A DNA stretch of 42,397 bases from the NCBI GenBank assembly GCA_016209635.1, contig JACQWC010000213.1:1-42397 (forward strand). Direction: 5' to 3'. This document shows, piece by piece, positions 1-8,666 of this stretch; the stretch's first letter is position 1, and every line of letters begins with the position of its first letter. The notes beneath the pieces are model-generated. The model was not told the DNA's origin. It was given only the letters and a program-made list of their open reading frames with translations, and ran no database searches. The position numbers and the translations under genes are program-made. The stretch is from Candidatus Rokuibacteriota bacterium (lineage in GTDB: Bacteria > Methylomirabilota > Methylomirabilia > Rokubacteriales > CSP1-6).

Positions 1-1380
1 CACCCCGAGGTCACCGCCGCGGAGGTTCGGGAAGCGGCGCTCGGTGTCGAGCGGCGTGAGCGCCCGGAGCGTCAGGACGTTGTCCGGGCTCAGGTTCGGG
101 GCGAACTCACGCCAGCGGGCGAGCACGCGCCAGGCGTGGCTCTCCCGCCCCGTGTCCCAGTGCGCGGGGTCCCCGTCGAGCGCGTACGGCGCCTTCTGCC
201 ACATGAAGGCGGTCGCGATACCCGGGGGCGCCTGCGAGGGATCGTGGGCGGTCGGCGTCGTCCCCCAGATCGACGCGAGGGCGGGGAGCCGCCCCGAGTA
301 GAGCTCGTAGATCTCGTCGGGTCGGTCGAGGCCGAGGATCGTGAGCCCGGCCAGCGACACTTCCGGGTGCTGCGCCGCGACCCGGTAGCGCGGGGGCTCG
401 CGGAGCGCCACGTTCACGCCGAAGAGGGGACCGACGATGTTGTAGCGGTAGGCGCGCGCCCGCGCGGCGGTCTCCCGGGGCAGCTCGACCAGCTCGAGGA
501 GCTGGTGGGGACCGAGCGCGAGGGCGACGAAGCCGCGCGCCATCACCCGCCGGCCGTCTGCCAGCTCGACTCCCGTCGCCCGGCCGCGCTCCACGAGGAC
601 CCGGCGCACGGTCGCCCCGGTGAGGATCGCGCCACCGTGGGCGCGGACGTCGGCGACGAGCGCCTCGGCGAGGCGCGCGGACCCGCCCCGGCAGAGCTGC
701 GCCTTCTGCTCGCTCGCGATGATCGAGGGGACGAGGAGCCCGAGCCCCGGGGCGTGAACGTCGAACTCCCGGATGATGCAGACGTAGAGCAGCGCCGCCT
801 GGAGCGCCGGGTGCTCGAAGTGGCGCTCGACGAACGCGCGCGGCGAGAGCGGCTCCGTCTCGAGCGCCCGGCGACCGGCGGCGCTCCGGCTGAGGAGCGA
901 CGTCCGGATCTCGGCGGGAAGCGGGGGGGACGCGCGCTCCGGCCCCACGACCTCCGCGAGCACCGGGCGGAACTCGGCGTGGAGTCGCCGGTAGGTGTCG
1001 GCGTCCCGCCGCGAGAAGTCGGCGATCGAGGCGCAGGTCCGTCCGAGGTCGGCGTGGATCCCGAGCATCCGGCCCTGGGAGGTGACGAGCGCCAGGTTCA
1101 GCTCTGGCTCGATCATCTCCACGCCGCGGCGGCCGAGCTCGAGGTCGCCGAACCAGGGCATCGACGACACCCCACGCAGGAAGACCGCGTGGGGGTTGTG
1201 CACGACGCCCGGGAGGAGTGGATCCGCCTCGGTGACGAGAGGACCGCCGGGCCGCTCGAGGCGCTCGATCGCGAGCACCTCGAGCCCGGCCCGGCAGAGG
1301 TACGCCTGGAGGATCAGGCCGTTGTGGCCCGCGCCCAGGACGATGCCGTCCCAGGCGTGGGCGAGGCTCCCTACTTGCAG
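1..1380 (-). CDS. FAD/NAD(P)-binding oxidoreductase, phytoene-dehydrogenase-like (3' end outside window)
   Basis: Translating the minus strand from about 1380 to the left edge gives at least 460 residues without a stop. Near the N-terminus is a dinucleotide-binding GxGxxG motif (VLGAGHNG) followed by a helix and an acidic strand end (LAIERLERPGG), the usual FAD ADP-binding fold. Further on, a stretch reads EQKAQLCRGGSARLAEAL, typical of the CrtI/PYROXD2-like amine oxidase and phytoene dehydrogenase family (COG1233). The family is usually about 500 residues, so only a short C-terminus is missing. The start is unclear: no ATG, GTG or TTG lies in frame just before the FAD motif, and the nearest plausible codon is a CTG at 1378-1380 that overlaps the end of the upstream binding-protein gene. 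Substrate unknown. It is probably the last gene of the operon starting at 4993. Confidence 0.8.
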   Translation of the reverse strand, partial: MQVGSLAHAWDGIVLGAGHNGLILQAYLCRAGLEVLAIERLERPGGPLVTEADPLLPGVVHNPHAVFLRGVSSMPWFGDLELGRRGVEMIEPELNLALVTSQGRMLGIHADLGRTCASIADFSRRDADTYRRLHAEFRPVLAEVVGPERASPPLPAEIRTSLLSRSAAGRRALETEPLSPRAFVERHFEHPALQAALLYVCIIREFDVHAPGLGLLVPSIIASEQKAQLCRGGSARLAEALVADVRAHGGAILTGATVRRVLVERGRATGVELADGRRVMARGFVALALGPHQLLELVELPRETAARARAYRYNIVGPLFGVNVALREPPRYRVAAQHPEVSLAGLTILGLDRPDEIYELYSGRLPALASIWGTTPTAHDPSQAPPGIATAFMWQKAPYALDGDPAHWDTGRESHAWRVLARWREFAPNLSPDNVLTLRALTPLDTERRFPNLRGGDLGV

Positions 1381-2366
1381 TCGAAGAACTCGTTCGTGTA
1401 GTAGTCGGCGACCGGCCTGGGCTTCTCCATCCCGCCGTACTCGTTGAGGAGCTTGATCAGCGTCTCCCAGTCCTCCTTCGCCATCCAGCCCGCGGCCCGG
1501 CCCCGGGTGTGCTTCGAGTAGAGGAGGTCGTACGAGTCGAGCCACTGCTGCTTGGTCAGGTCCCGGGCGCCCTTGTTCGTGTTCGGGAAGAGCTGGTGGA
1601 GGGCGTCGGTGGCGGAGTCCGGGTCCTTGCCCGCCGCGAGCCAGGCGCGCGTGGTCGCCCGCACCATCTTGCAGTTGAGCGCCTTGTCGCCGAGGTACTT
1701 GGTGTTGATGAAGAGCCCCTGGGTCATCGGGTTCACGCCGAAGTCGGCGTAGCGGAGGTAGGCGGTCTTCTTCTTGGTCTCCCGCTCGATCGCGCCCGCC
1801 TGGGTCGTGTAGTACCCGCCCATCGCGTCGACCGAGCCGGTCATGACCGCGGTCTGCTTGGCCGCGGGCGCCAGGAGGATTTCCTGGATCTGGCTCCGGT
1901 CGATGCCGTTGACCTTCAAGAGCGCCGGCCACGCCTGGTGGAGCGAGTCGCCCGCCGTGAACGAGACCTTCTTGCCGATGAGGTCCTTGACGGACTTGTA
2001 GCCCTTGTCGGCGAAGAAGATGATCGAGAACGGGCTCGTCTGGACGTTGTTCGTGACCATCCGGAGGGGCGCATCCTTGGTGGCGGCCCGGGCCATCGTG
2101 CCCGCGTCCGCGTAGCCGAACCGCGCGCTGTCGCCGATGATGGCGTTCACGGTCGCGCCCGAGCCCGCGCCCTCCTTGATCGTGAGGTCGATCCCCTCCT
2201 CGGCGTAGAGACCCTTGGCGGCGCCGTACGCGAACGCCGCGTGCTCGCCGTAGGTGTAGAAGTTGAGCAGCAGCGTCACCGGCGTCTTCGTCTGAGCCCC
2301 GGCGTGCGAGCCGAGGGCGAGGGCCGCCAGGATCACCGCGAGTGCGAGGACTCCACGACGGTTCAT
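1371..2366 (-). CDS. NMT1/SsuA-type ABC transporter substrate-binding protein
   Basis: This 331-residue periplasmic protein starts at MNRRGVLAL, with a Sec signal peptide and a probable cleavage site after residue 24 (AGA|Q). The mature N-terminus (TPVTLLLNFYTYGEHAAFAYGAAKGLYAEEGIDL) has the pattern of the NMT1/THI5-like and SsuA/TauA-like binding proteins (pfam09084/13379), where the protein approaches as a mimic of a small organic ligand carrier. Later segments such as KSVKDLIGKKVSF and GSVDAMGGYY fit the same fold. It lies 23 bases after the permease gene, so permease, ATPase and binding protein form one importer. Ligands in this family include taurine, sulfonates, nitrate and pyrimidine precursors; nothing in the sequence decides among them. 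A longer in-frame start further upstream is rejected because it would run through the permease gene. Confidence 0.92.
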   Translation of the reverse strand: MNRRGVLALAVILAALALGSHAGAQTKTPVTLLLNFYTYGEHAAFAYGAAKGLYAEEGIDLTIKEGAGSGATVNAIIGDSARFGYADAGTMARAATKDAPLRMVTNNVQTSPFSIIFFADKGYKSVKDLIGKKVSFTAGDSLHQAWPALLKVNGIDRSQIQEILLAPAAKQTAVMTGSVDAMGGYYTTQAGAIERETKKKTAYLRYADFGVNPMTQGLFINTKYLGDKALNCKMVRATTRAWLAAGKDPDSATDALHQLFPNTNKGARDLTKQQWLDSYDLLYSKHTRGRAAGWMAKEDWETLIKLLNEYGGMEKPRPVADYYTNEFFDCK

Positions 2367-2389
2367 CTTCGTCTCCTCCTTCGGGTTGT

Positions 2390-3160
2390 TCAGAGCGTGC
2401 CGCGGGCCAGCTCGGAGCGGCGCGCCGGGGACCACGGGGTGAGCCAGCGCTCCACCGCCTCGACGGCCACGAACAGCGCGATGCCGACCCCGGCCAGAAT
2501 GAAGATGGCGGCAAACCCGAGCTTCGTGTTCAGCACGGCGGTCGCCTGCTGCAGCGCATAGCCGAGCCCCTGGTCCGCCTGGATGAACTCGCCCACGATC
2601 GCCCCGACGACTGCCAGCGTCACCGCCACCTTCAGGCCGGCGAAGATGTTCGGCAGCGCGTTGGGGAAGCGGATCTTCAAGAAGACCTTCCGCTCGGGGG
2701 CCCCCATGGAGCGGGCGAGGTGGAGCATCTCGGGCTCGACGGCGCGGAGGCCCACGACGGCGTCGATGACGATGGGGAAGAACGAGATCGCGAAGGCCAC
2801 GAGCACCTTGGGGAAGATCCCGATCCCTGCCCAGAAGATGAGGAGCGGCGCGATCGCGATCTTCGGGATCGACTGCGAGGCGACCAGCAAGGGGTAGACG
2901 CTCCGCTCGAAGGCGGGCGAGTAGACGATGAGCATGGCGAGCGGGATCCCGATGACCGCCGCCAGCGCGAAGCCCCAGAGGATCTCGTAGAGGGTCACCC
3001 AGGTGTGGAACGCGAGGTACCGCCACTCCGCCGCCATCGCGGCCACGATGCCCGACGGCGTGGGCAGGAGGTACTCGGGCACCTTGAAGCCGACCACGAC
3101 GAGCTGCCAGGCGACGATCACGCCGACGAGCGTCAGGACGGGCGGGCCCCAGCGCCTCAT
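2390..3160 (-). CDS. ABC transporter permease, NitT/TauT (SsuC-like) family
   Basis: The start MRRWGPPVLTLVGVIVAWQL gives 256 residues with about six hydrophobic membrane spans. The cytoplasmic EAA loop that docks on the ATPase is visible as GAPERKVFLKIRFPNALPNIFAGLKVA. Segments YLLPTPSGIVAAM and IAPLLIFWAGIGIFPKVLVAFAISFFPI are characteristic of SsuC/TauC/NrtB-type inner-membrane subunits (pfam00528). Its ATG overlaps the stop of the upstream ATPase gene (ATGA, 3157-3160), implying translational coupling. It should form the membrane channel for the ligand delivered by the binding protein encoded just downstream. Confidence 0.93.
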   Translation of the reverse strand: MRRWGPPVLTLVGVIVAWQLVVVGFKVPEYLLPTPSGIVAAMAAEWRYLAFHTWVTLYEILWGFALAAVIGIPLAMLIVYSPAFERSVYPLLVASQSIPKIAIAPLLIFWAGIGIFPKVLVAFAISFFPIVIDAVVGLRAVEPEMLHLARSMGAPERKVFLKIRFPNALPNIFAGLKVAVTLAVVGAIVGEFIQADQGLGYALQQATAVLNTKLGFAAIFILAGVGIALFVAVEAVERWLTPWSPARRSELARGTL

Positions 3161-3951
3161 GCGACGCCCTCGATGTCCCGCAGGACCCCGCGGGCCAGGA
3201 AGCGGTCGTGGATCTGGCGCGTGTAGGCCGCGAAGCGGGGGTCCTCGCGGACCGCGAGCCGGCGCGGCCGGGGGAGATCGACCTCGATGAGCGTGTCGAC
3301 CCGGCCCGGGCGCGGGGTCATGACGAGCACGCGGTCGGAGAGGAACACCGCCTCCGTGATGGAGTGCGTGATGAAGACCACCGTCTTTTGGCCCCGGGCC
3401 CAGATCCGCTGGATATCGAGCGTGATCTGGTCGCGCGTGAGCGCGTCGAGCGCGCCGAAGGGCTCGTCCATCACGAGGAGCGGCGGGTCGTGGATGAGGG
3501 CGCGGCAGATGGACACGCGCTGGCGCATGCCGCCCGACAGCTCGTGGGGGTAGCGGTGCTCGAAGCCGTCGAGCCCGACGCTCCCGAGGAGGGTCCGGGC
3601 GCGCTCGCGGTGCGGCGCCGTCGGGATCCCGCGCATCTCGAGCTGGAGGAGGACGTTGTCGAGCGCGCTCCGCCACGCCAGGAGGACCGGGCTCTGGAAG
3701 ACGATGCCGAGGTTCGTCTGCGGGCGATCCACGACGAGGCCGCCGATGGAGACCGCGCCGCTCGTCGGGGCGAGGAGGCCGGCGAGCAGCATGACGAGCG
3801 TCGACTTGCCGCAGCCCGACGGCCCGACGATCGAGACGAACTCGCCCGCGCGGACGTCGAAGGAGACGGCCTCGAGCGCGGCGATGTCGCCCAACGGGGT
3901 ACGGAAGCGGCGGGAGACCTCGGCAACGTCGACGAACTTGCCACCCGCCAT
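3157..3951 (-). CDS. ABC transporter ATP-binding protein, NitT/TauT (SsuB-like) family
   Basis: This 264-residue nucleotide-binding subunit has Walker A GPSGCGKST (43-51), a Q-loop in VFQSPVLLAW (about 84-93), the ABC signature LSGGMRQR (138-145), Walker B LLVMDEPFGALD (158-169) and the switch histidine in FITHSITEAV. All catalytic elements are intact. The sequence best fits the SsuB/TauB/NrtD group. It follows the MetE-like gene by 4 bases and overlaps the permease gene by 4, so it belongs to the same transcription unit. No strong Shine-Dalgarno precedes the ATG, which fits coupling to the gene before it. Confidence 0.95.
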   Translation of the reverse strand: MAGGKFVDVAEVSRRFRTPLGDIAALEAVSFDVRAGEFVSIVGPSGCGKSTLVMLLAGLLAPTSGAVSIGGLVVDRPQTNLGIVFQSPVLLAWRSALDNVLLQLEMRGIPTAPHRERARTLLGSVGLDGFEHRYPHELSGGMRQRVSICRALIHDPPLLVMDEPFGALDALTRDQITLDIQRIWARGQKTVVFITHSITEAVFLSDRVLVMTPRPGRVDTLIEVDLPRPRRLAVREDPRFAAYTRQIHDRFLARGVLRDIEGVA

Positions 3952-3955
3952 GGCG

Positions 3956-4993
3956 CTACCGGTGGCCGGCGACCTCCGCGCGGACGATGGCCGCCCCCTC
4001 CACCATGGCCTGGAGCTTGGCGAGCGCGACGGCGCGCCGGGTGAACTTGAGGCCGCAGTCGGGGTTCACGTACAGGCGGTCGGGCCCGATGCGCTCGAGC
4101 GCGCGGCGGATGCGCGCCGCCACGCCGGCGGGCGTCTCGAGGTCGTCGGTCTTCACGTCCACCACGCCGAGCCCCAGCTCGAGCGTCGACGGGAACTCGC
4201 CGACGACGTCGTCGAACTGGCTCAGGTCCTCGACCGCGAACTCGAGCACGAGCTGGGAGGCGTCGGCGCCCAGCACCGCCGGGAAGAGGTCACGGTAGGT
4301 CCCCGGGAAGAGCCGCTTGCGCTGGTAGTTCCCGTAGCAGATGTGGAGCGTGATCTTCGCGTCGAGCCCGTCGACGGTCCGGTTGAAGGCCTCCACCGCC
4401 CACGCCCGCACCTCCCCGGGGTAGCCGACCCACACCGGCTCGTCGATCTGGATGAAGCGGCACCCGGCCCTCACCAGGTCGCGGAGCTCGGCGTTCAGGA
4501 TTGCTGCCAGATCGAAGCCGAGCTCCCGGTCGGAGCGGTACGCCTGGTTGGTGGCGCGCTTGGCGAGCATGTGCGGTCCCGTGACGCAGACCTTCACGAG
4601 TTTCCGCGAGTGCGCCTGCGCGAACGCCCAGTGCGGGCCGAGGGGAATCCCGCCGCGCGCCACCCTCGACTCCACGACCGGGTCCGGCATCTGGATCGAC
4701 GGGTCGAGGGTGCCGATCGGGCGCATCGGCCCGTAGAGGCGGAAGCCTCGGATGTGACGGTTGAAGAAGTAGATCATCGTCTCGCGGCGGAGCTCGCCGT
4801 CCGTGACGATGTCGACCCCGGCCAGCTCCTGGTCGAGGAGACAGGACTTGACCGCGTTGTCGTGCGCCTCCTCCAGCTCGTCGTCGCCGAGCTTCCCCTG
4901 CGTCGCGAGATCGCGGACCGCCTCCAGCCACTTCGGGAGCGAGTAGGAGCCGACGACGGTCGTGGGGATCAGCGACGGCACGCGGTCCGGCAT
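3956..4993 (-). CDS. MetE C-terminal-like (cobalamin-independent methionine synthase family) protein
   Basis: This 345-residue UROD/MetE-fold protein equals only the C-terminal catalytic barrel of MetE; the N-terminal half is absent. It opens with TTVVGSYSLPKW, the usual start of this family. The zinc ligands of MetE are all present: H217 and C219 (LHICYG), E251 (VLEFA) and C313 (NPDCGLKF). The family moves methyl groups to or from thiols, but stand-alone versions have varied or unknown substrates, so methionine synthesis is not certain. The start at 4993 is preferred over an in-frame ATG at 5038, because the longer version would overlap the -35 box of the divergent cupin promoter and adds residues before the conserved start. 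It is the first gene of the importer operon. Confidence 0.88.
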   Translation of the reverse strand: MPDRVPSLIPTTVVGSYSLPKWLEAVRDLATQGKLGDDELEEAHDNAVKSCLLDQELAGVDIVTDGELRRETMIYFFNRHIRGFRLYGPMRPIGTLDPSIQMPDPVVESRVARGGIPLGPHWAFAQAHSRKLVKVCVTGPHMLAKRATNQAYRSDRELGFDLAAILNAELRDLVRAGCRFIQIDEPVWVGYPGEVRAWAVEAFNRTVDGLDAKITLHICYGNYQRKRLFPGTYRDLFPAVLGADASQLVLEFAVEDLSQFDDVVGEFPSTLELGLGVVDVKTDDLETPAGVAARIRRALERIGPDRLYVNPDCGLKFTRRAVALAKLQAMVEGAAIVRAEVAGHR

Positions 4994-5031
4994 CGGCGCC
5001 GAGCCTATCACGAGGCGACGCCGCGAGTCAC

Positions 5032-5060
5032 TTGACACCGCCGGGGCCCCTCGCTACGGT
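5032..5060 (+). promoter_or_regulatory. Sigma-70-type promoter of the cupin gene
   Basis: A perfect -35 box TTGACA (5032-5037) and a -10 box TACGGT (5055-5060, 3 of 6 consensus bases) are separated by exactly 17 bases. A strong Shine-Dalgarno AAGGAGG follows at 5074-5080, 7 bases before the ATG at 5088. The base context ACTTGACAcC resembles the two promoters at 8979 and 9049. The divergent operon starting at 4993 must be transcribed from the same 94-base gap; only a weak minus-strand candidate (GTGACT, 18-base gap, TAGGCT) is visible. Confidence 0.65.
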
Positions 5061-5087
5061 GGTCCACCACACCAAGGAGGCGTGCCC

Positions 5088-5456
5088 ATGCCACTCATGA
5101 AGGGCTTCCACACCCTCCGGCATCTGCCCGAGGAGAAGATCACCGACAAGATCACGCGGCGTATCCTCACCGGCGACAAGGGGATGGTCGTGTGGTGGTC
5201 GATGAAGGCGGGCGCGCACGCTGCGGCGCACAAGCATCCCCACGAGCAGGTGTTCTGGGTCCTGTCCGGCAGGATGGAGTTCCTTCTCGGAAACGAGAAG
5301 CGCGCCTGCGGTCCCGGCGACCTCGGCGTCATCCCCGGCGGCGTCGAGCACGAAGCGTGGTTCCCGGAGGACACGGAGGTCGTCGACATCTTCTCGCCCC
5401 CCCGCGAGGATTTCTTCCCCGGCGCGGGGACCCCGGAGTACATGCGGAAGGGTTAG
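5088..5456 (+). CDS. Small single-domain cupin protein
   Basis: This 122-residue protein starts at MPLMKGFHTL, chosen for the AAGGAGG ribosome site 7 bases upstream. Cupin motif 1 is seen in GAHAAAHKHPHEQVFWVLSG, with histidines and a glutamate or glutamine in the metal-ligand positions, and motif 2 in PGDLGVIPGGVEHEAW with its histidine. The protein probably folds as a metal-binding beta barrel. Its enzymatic role cannot be read from sequence, since cupins of this size include dioxygenases, isomerases and sugar-binding sensors. It has its own promoter and is a single-gene unit. Its stop codon overlaps the stop of the convergent ABC-3 permease gene by 3 bases. Confidence 0.9.
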   Translation: MPLMKGFHTLRHLPEEKITDKITRRILTGDKGMVVWWSMKAGAHAAAHKHPHEQVFWVLSGRMEFLLGNEKRACGPGDLGVIPGGVEHEAWFPEDTEVVDIFSPPREDFFPGAGTPEYMRKG

Positions 5457-6280
5457 CTCGCCGGGCGGCGCGCCGCCGCCAGCCCCCAGACGGCGAGCAG
5501 CGCCAGGCCGAAGGCGCACACGATCGTCGCCCCTGTCGGGATGTCGAGGGAGGCCGAGGTCACGATGCCCGCCAGGCTGACGGCCGCGGCGAGCGTCCAG
5601 CCGAAGACGAGGCGCGTCCGCCACCCGCTTCCCCAGGCCGCGCCGGCCAGGGCCGGGACGATCAGGTAGGCGAAGACGAGGAGGACGCCGGCGATCCGCA
5701 CCGAGCGCGTCACCACCGCGCCGAACGACGCGTAGAAGAGGAAGTCCCACCAGCGCACGGCGAGCCCCTGGCGGTGCGCCTCCTCGGGGTCGGTCGAGAT
5801 CAGGAGAAACGTCCGCCGCGCCCAGTAGTGGAAGAGGCCGATGGCGGCGTAGAGCAGGGCGGTCTTCGCGACCAGCGCCGGCGTCACGGTCAGCAGGCTG
5901 CCCACGAGAATCGCCTTGATGTGCTCGGCGCCGTGCGGCGCGCGGTCGACGAGGACGATCGCGGCGGCCGCGGACACCACGTAGACGACGCCGATCACCG
6001 CCTCCTGGGAAACCCGGCGCTCCCGCGTCCGCGTCATGGAGAAGACCGCCGCGCCGGCGAGCGTGAAGCCGAGCGACGTCCAGTAGGCGGTCGCGGACTC
6101 CAGCTCGTGGCCGAAGAGGAACGCGACCGTCGCGCCGAGGGCGGCCATCTGCGCGAGCGCGATGTCGACGAAGATGACCTCGCGGGCGATGACGTGCAGG
6201 CCGAGGTAGACGTGGATGGAGGCCAGGATCAGGCACGCGAGGAACGGGAGCCACATCAGGCTGACGACGTCGGCGAGCAT
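5453..6280 (-). CDS. Metal ABC transporter permease, ABC-3 (ZnuB/MntB-like) family
   Basis: This 275-residue integral membrane protein has about eight hydrophobic spans. The region VIAREVIFVDIALAQMAALG matches the conserved helix of ABC-3 permeases (pfam00950; typical form REVIFVDIALAQIAALG), and the loop ISTDPEEAHRQGLAVRWWDFLFY also fits. The family imports zinc, manganese or iron with a TroA-like binding protein, which is encoded 11 bases upstream. The start MLADVVSLMWLPF is supported by homology and position. No ATPase gene lies in the cluster, so the importer must borrow one from elsewhere or work in another way. It converges on the cupin gene. Confidence 0.93.
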   Translation of the reverse strand: MLADVVSLMWLPFLACLILASIHVYLGLHVIAREVIFVDIALAQMAALGATVAFLFGHELESATAYWTSLGFTLAGAAVFSMTRTRERRVSQEAVIGVVYVVSAAAAIVLVDRAPHGAEHIKAILVGSLLTVTPALVAKTALLYAAIGLFHYWARRTFLLISTDPEEAHRQGLAVRWWDFLFYASFGAVVTRSVRIAGVLLVFAYLIVPALAGAAWGSGWRTRLVFGWTLAAAVSLAGIVTSASLDIPTGATIVCAFGLALLAVWGLAAARRPAS

Positions 6281-6291
6281 CGGGGGCCCCG

Positions 6292-7203
6292 TCACTTCAA
6301 CGCGGTCGCGACCGCGTTCACGAGATGGTCGAGGTGGGCGATGTAGTCCTCGGTGGACCTGACCGCGCCCGGCAGCTGGGGCACGATGAGGACCTTGGCG
6401 CCCGTCTCGCGGGCGACCAGGTTCGGGACGTCGGGCGGGTACCAGGTCTCGACGAGGATCACCTTGATCTTCTCCTCTCGCATCTTGCGGATCAGAGACG
6501 CCAGGTGCTGCGGCGACGGGGGCACGCCCGGGCGGTCCTCGATGATCCCGGCCTCGACCAGATCGAAGGCCCGGTAGAAATACACCCACGTGTCGTGGAA
6601 GCTCACGATCTTGGCGCCCCGGTACGGGGCCAGCAGCGCCTTCCAGCGGCGGTCGGCGGCCGTGAGCTTTTCGAGAAACGCCTGACGGTTGGCCTCGAGC
6701 TTTCCGGCGAGCTCAGGGGCGGCGCGGGCAAGCCCGGCGACGATGTTCCGGGTGACGATCGGAGCGTTCGCGGGATCGAGCATGTAGTGCGGGTTGCCGA
6801 GGGGATGGACGTCGCCCATCGAGCGGTCGATGGCGCCGGCCGGCGCCGTGAGGACCTGGACGCCCCGCACGGCGGCGATGACGTTGGGCGACCCTCGTAG
6901 GAGCTTCGGGTTGCCGGCGCCCTCGACGATCGGGTCGACCCAGCCGTCCTCCTCCAGCCCGTTCCGGACGAGGACGTCGGCGCGCTTGATCAGGAGCGTC
7001 TGGCTCGGCCGGATCTCCATGTCGTGGGGGTTCTGGCCGAGCCGGGTCGCCAGCTCGACGGTCAGGAGATCGCCGGCCACGGCGCGGGTCAGGGCCCAGA
7101 GGTCGGCCAGCGTGGCGACGACGCGCAGCTTCGCCTGCGCCGCGGCCGGCGGGACCGCGGCGAGGCAGAGGAGGAGAGCGAGGTACGACAACAGCCTCCG
7201 CAT
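6292..7203 (-). CDS. Metal ABC transporter substrate-binding protein, ZnuA/TroA-like
   Basis: This 303-residue protein has a Sec signal peptide (MRRLLSYLALLLCLAAVPPAAAQA). Likely metal ligands are H60 (NPHDMEIRPS), H139 (GNPHYMLDP) and H203 (SFHDTWVYF), the three-histidine pattern of zinc-type TroA proteins; a fourth acidic ligand may lie in the ETWYPPDVPN segment. The long histidine-rich loop of typical ZnuA is missing, as in many cluster A-I members that lack it. Its ATG overlaps the stop codon of the upstream outer-membrane protein gene by one base (TAATG), and the permease gene follows after 11 bases, so metal capture is co-transcribed with an outer-membrane protein. Confidence 0.92.
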   Translation of the reverse strand: MRRLLSYLALLLCLAAVPPAAAQAKLRVVATLADLWALTRAVAGDLLTVELATRLGQNPHDMEIRPSQTLLIKRADVLVRNGLEEDGWVDPIVEGAGNPKLLRGSPNVIAAVRGVQVLTAPAGAIDRSMGDVHPLGNPHYMLDPANAPIVTRNIVAGLARAAPELAGKLEANRQAFLEKLTAADRRWKALLAPYRGAKIVSFHDTWVYFYRAFDLVEAGIIEDRPGVPPSPQHLASLIRKMREEKIKVILVETWYPPDVPNLVARETGAKVLIVPQLPGAVRSTEDYIAHLDHLVNAVATALK

Positions 7204-8585
7204 TAGAAGCGCTCCGTCGGATGGGCGCCCAGGATGAAGGTCCCCTGGAGGAAGATCTCGTCGGCCTCGCGCTGCGCCGCGCCGGCGCCGTCGGTGTGCT
7301 TGTACTGCACACGGAAGCGGAGGAACTCGGACGGCTTGAACTGGAGATACGGCGCGAGGGCCCACTCGTGGCCGCTGGCGGTGGGCAGCTCGGTCCAGTC
7401 GTAGCGGAGGCCCGCGGCCCAGCGCTTCGTCCAGTCGTACTGCCCGTACAGGTAGTATCCCCAGCTCTCCCGCCGGTCCGTCGAGCTTTCGCCGTCTTCA
7501 CTCTCGACCAGGAACGCGCGGTTGCCGTAGAGGGCCTCGCCCGCGAGCGTCAGCACGGGGAACCCGTAGCCGACGAGGGGGGCCAGCTTGTATTTGAGGC
7601 CGAGTCCGGCGAGCGTGTTGCGGCGGTCCTCGGAGGTCGGGCCAGTCGCCCCGGAGAGGTCCAGCTGGAGCCCGCCACGCTCGTCGAGCTCGAGGAAGCT
7701 CCGCAGGCGGCCGAGGACGAGCGGGTCGCGCAGGCTCCCACGGCCGAAGGCGGTCTCGTTGTCCCCGTCGAAGACGCCGAGCGATAGCTCCTGGTAGAAC
7801 GGCGTCGGGAGGAGCCACATCGCCTCGAGCCCCCGCTCGCCGTTGAGCTGCTCCTCTCCGAAGAAGCGCGCGAGGACGCTCGGGCGGTCGACCTGCGGGA
7901 GATCGTCCTCGTGCACGACGTTGAGGGTGCCGAAGCGGGGGCGCATGAGGCCGAACCGCGCGGTCGTCCCGAGGGGCAGCGTGAGCAGCGTGACGGTCGC
8001 CTCCTCGAGCGCCGCCGTGACCTCGGTGGACCGCGACCCGTCATCGGCGGGCTCCTCGGCGCCGGTGATGCGGAGGGTCGCGCTCGCGTAGGGGTCGACG
8101 CGGCCGAAGAAGCCGACGCTCAGCTCGCGGGGGAAGAGGCGGTTCTCGCGCCCATCGAACGTGCCGTCGCGGCGCCGCTCGCTCGCCGTCGAGGTGAAGT
8201 CGGCGACGAAGTCCCCGGACACACCGATGTCGAAGAGCAGGGGGCGACCCGGCTGGGCGAGCGCGAACGGCTGCCGCGGCGTCGCCAGCTCCCAGAGGGT
8301 CGGCGCCCGCGCGGGCGTGGATGCGGGCGCCGAGGGCTCGGCTGCCGGCGCGGCGCCCGGCGCCACTGGCGGCGGGGCGGGGCGCGTCCGCTGGGACTCG
8401 AGGGCCTGGAGCCGCTCGGCCAGCTCCTGGATCCGCCGCTCGTACTGCTGCGTCAGCGACTCGAATTGCCGCCGCATCGTCTCGAGCTCCCGCTTGAGGG
8501 CGGGGACGTCCTGGGCCCCGGCGGCGTGGGGGACGAGCAGCAGGGTCACGAGGGACAGCCAAGGAAGATAAGAGCGCACGCGCAT
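7203..8585 (-). CDS. Coiled-coil outer-membrane beta-barrel protein linked to metal uptake
   Basis: This 460-residue protein starts at MRVRSYLPWLS, with GGGGAGG about 5 bases upstream. It has a Sec signal peptide (cut after residue 24), a predicted coiled coil at about 28-65 (heptad-like RRQFESLTQQYERRIQELAERLQAL), a Pro/Ala-rich linker to about 105, then alternating hydrophobic/polar strands to a C-terminal phenylalanine (HPTERF), the BAM assembly signal of outer-membrane barrels. The N-terminal coiled coil followed by a linker and barrel resembles OprP/OmpM-like or zinc-regulated porins. No TonB box or plug domain is visible. Its place before the binding-protein gene suggests it lets the metal through the outer membrane. 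Confidence 0.82.
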   Translation of the reverse strand: MRVRSYLPWLSLVTLLLVPHAAGAQDVPALKRELETMRRQFESLTQQYERRIQELAERLQALESQRTRPAPPPVAPGAAPAAEPSAPASTPARAPTLWELATPRQPFALAQPGRPLLFDIGVSGDFVADFTSTASERRRDGTFDGRENRLFPRELSVGFFGRVDPYASATLRITGAEEPADDGSRSTEVTAALEEATVTLLTLPLGTTARFGLMRPRFGTLNVVHEDDLPQVDRPSVLARFFGEEQLNGERGLEAMWLLPTPFYQELSLGVFDGDNETAFGRGSLRDPLVLGRLRSFLELDERGGLQLDLSGATGPTSEDRRNTLAGLGLKYKLAPLVGYGFPVLTLAGEALYGNRAFLVESEDGESSTDRRESWGYYLYGQYDWTKRWAAGLRYDWTELPTASGHEWALAPYLQFKPSEFLRFRVQYKHTDGAGAAQREADEIFLQGTFILGAHPTERF

Positions 8586-8666
8586 ATTCGCCTCCCCAAG
8601 TGCGAGGTGCGCCACGCCCGTGGACCGGGCGAGGCCGACGCGTGAATCGACGAGAGCCGAAGGGGG

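Noticed and set aside
1371-3026. A longer version of the NMT1-type binding protein
   Set aside because: The extra 220 residues are antisense-frame sequence through the permease gene. The signal peptide begins at 2366.
5032-5038. A longer start (5038) for the MetE-like gene
   Set aside because: It would put the start codon on the -35 box of the cupin promoter and add residues not matching the family N-terminus.
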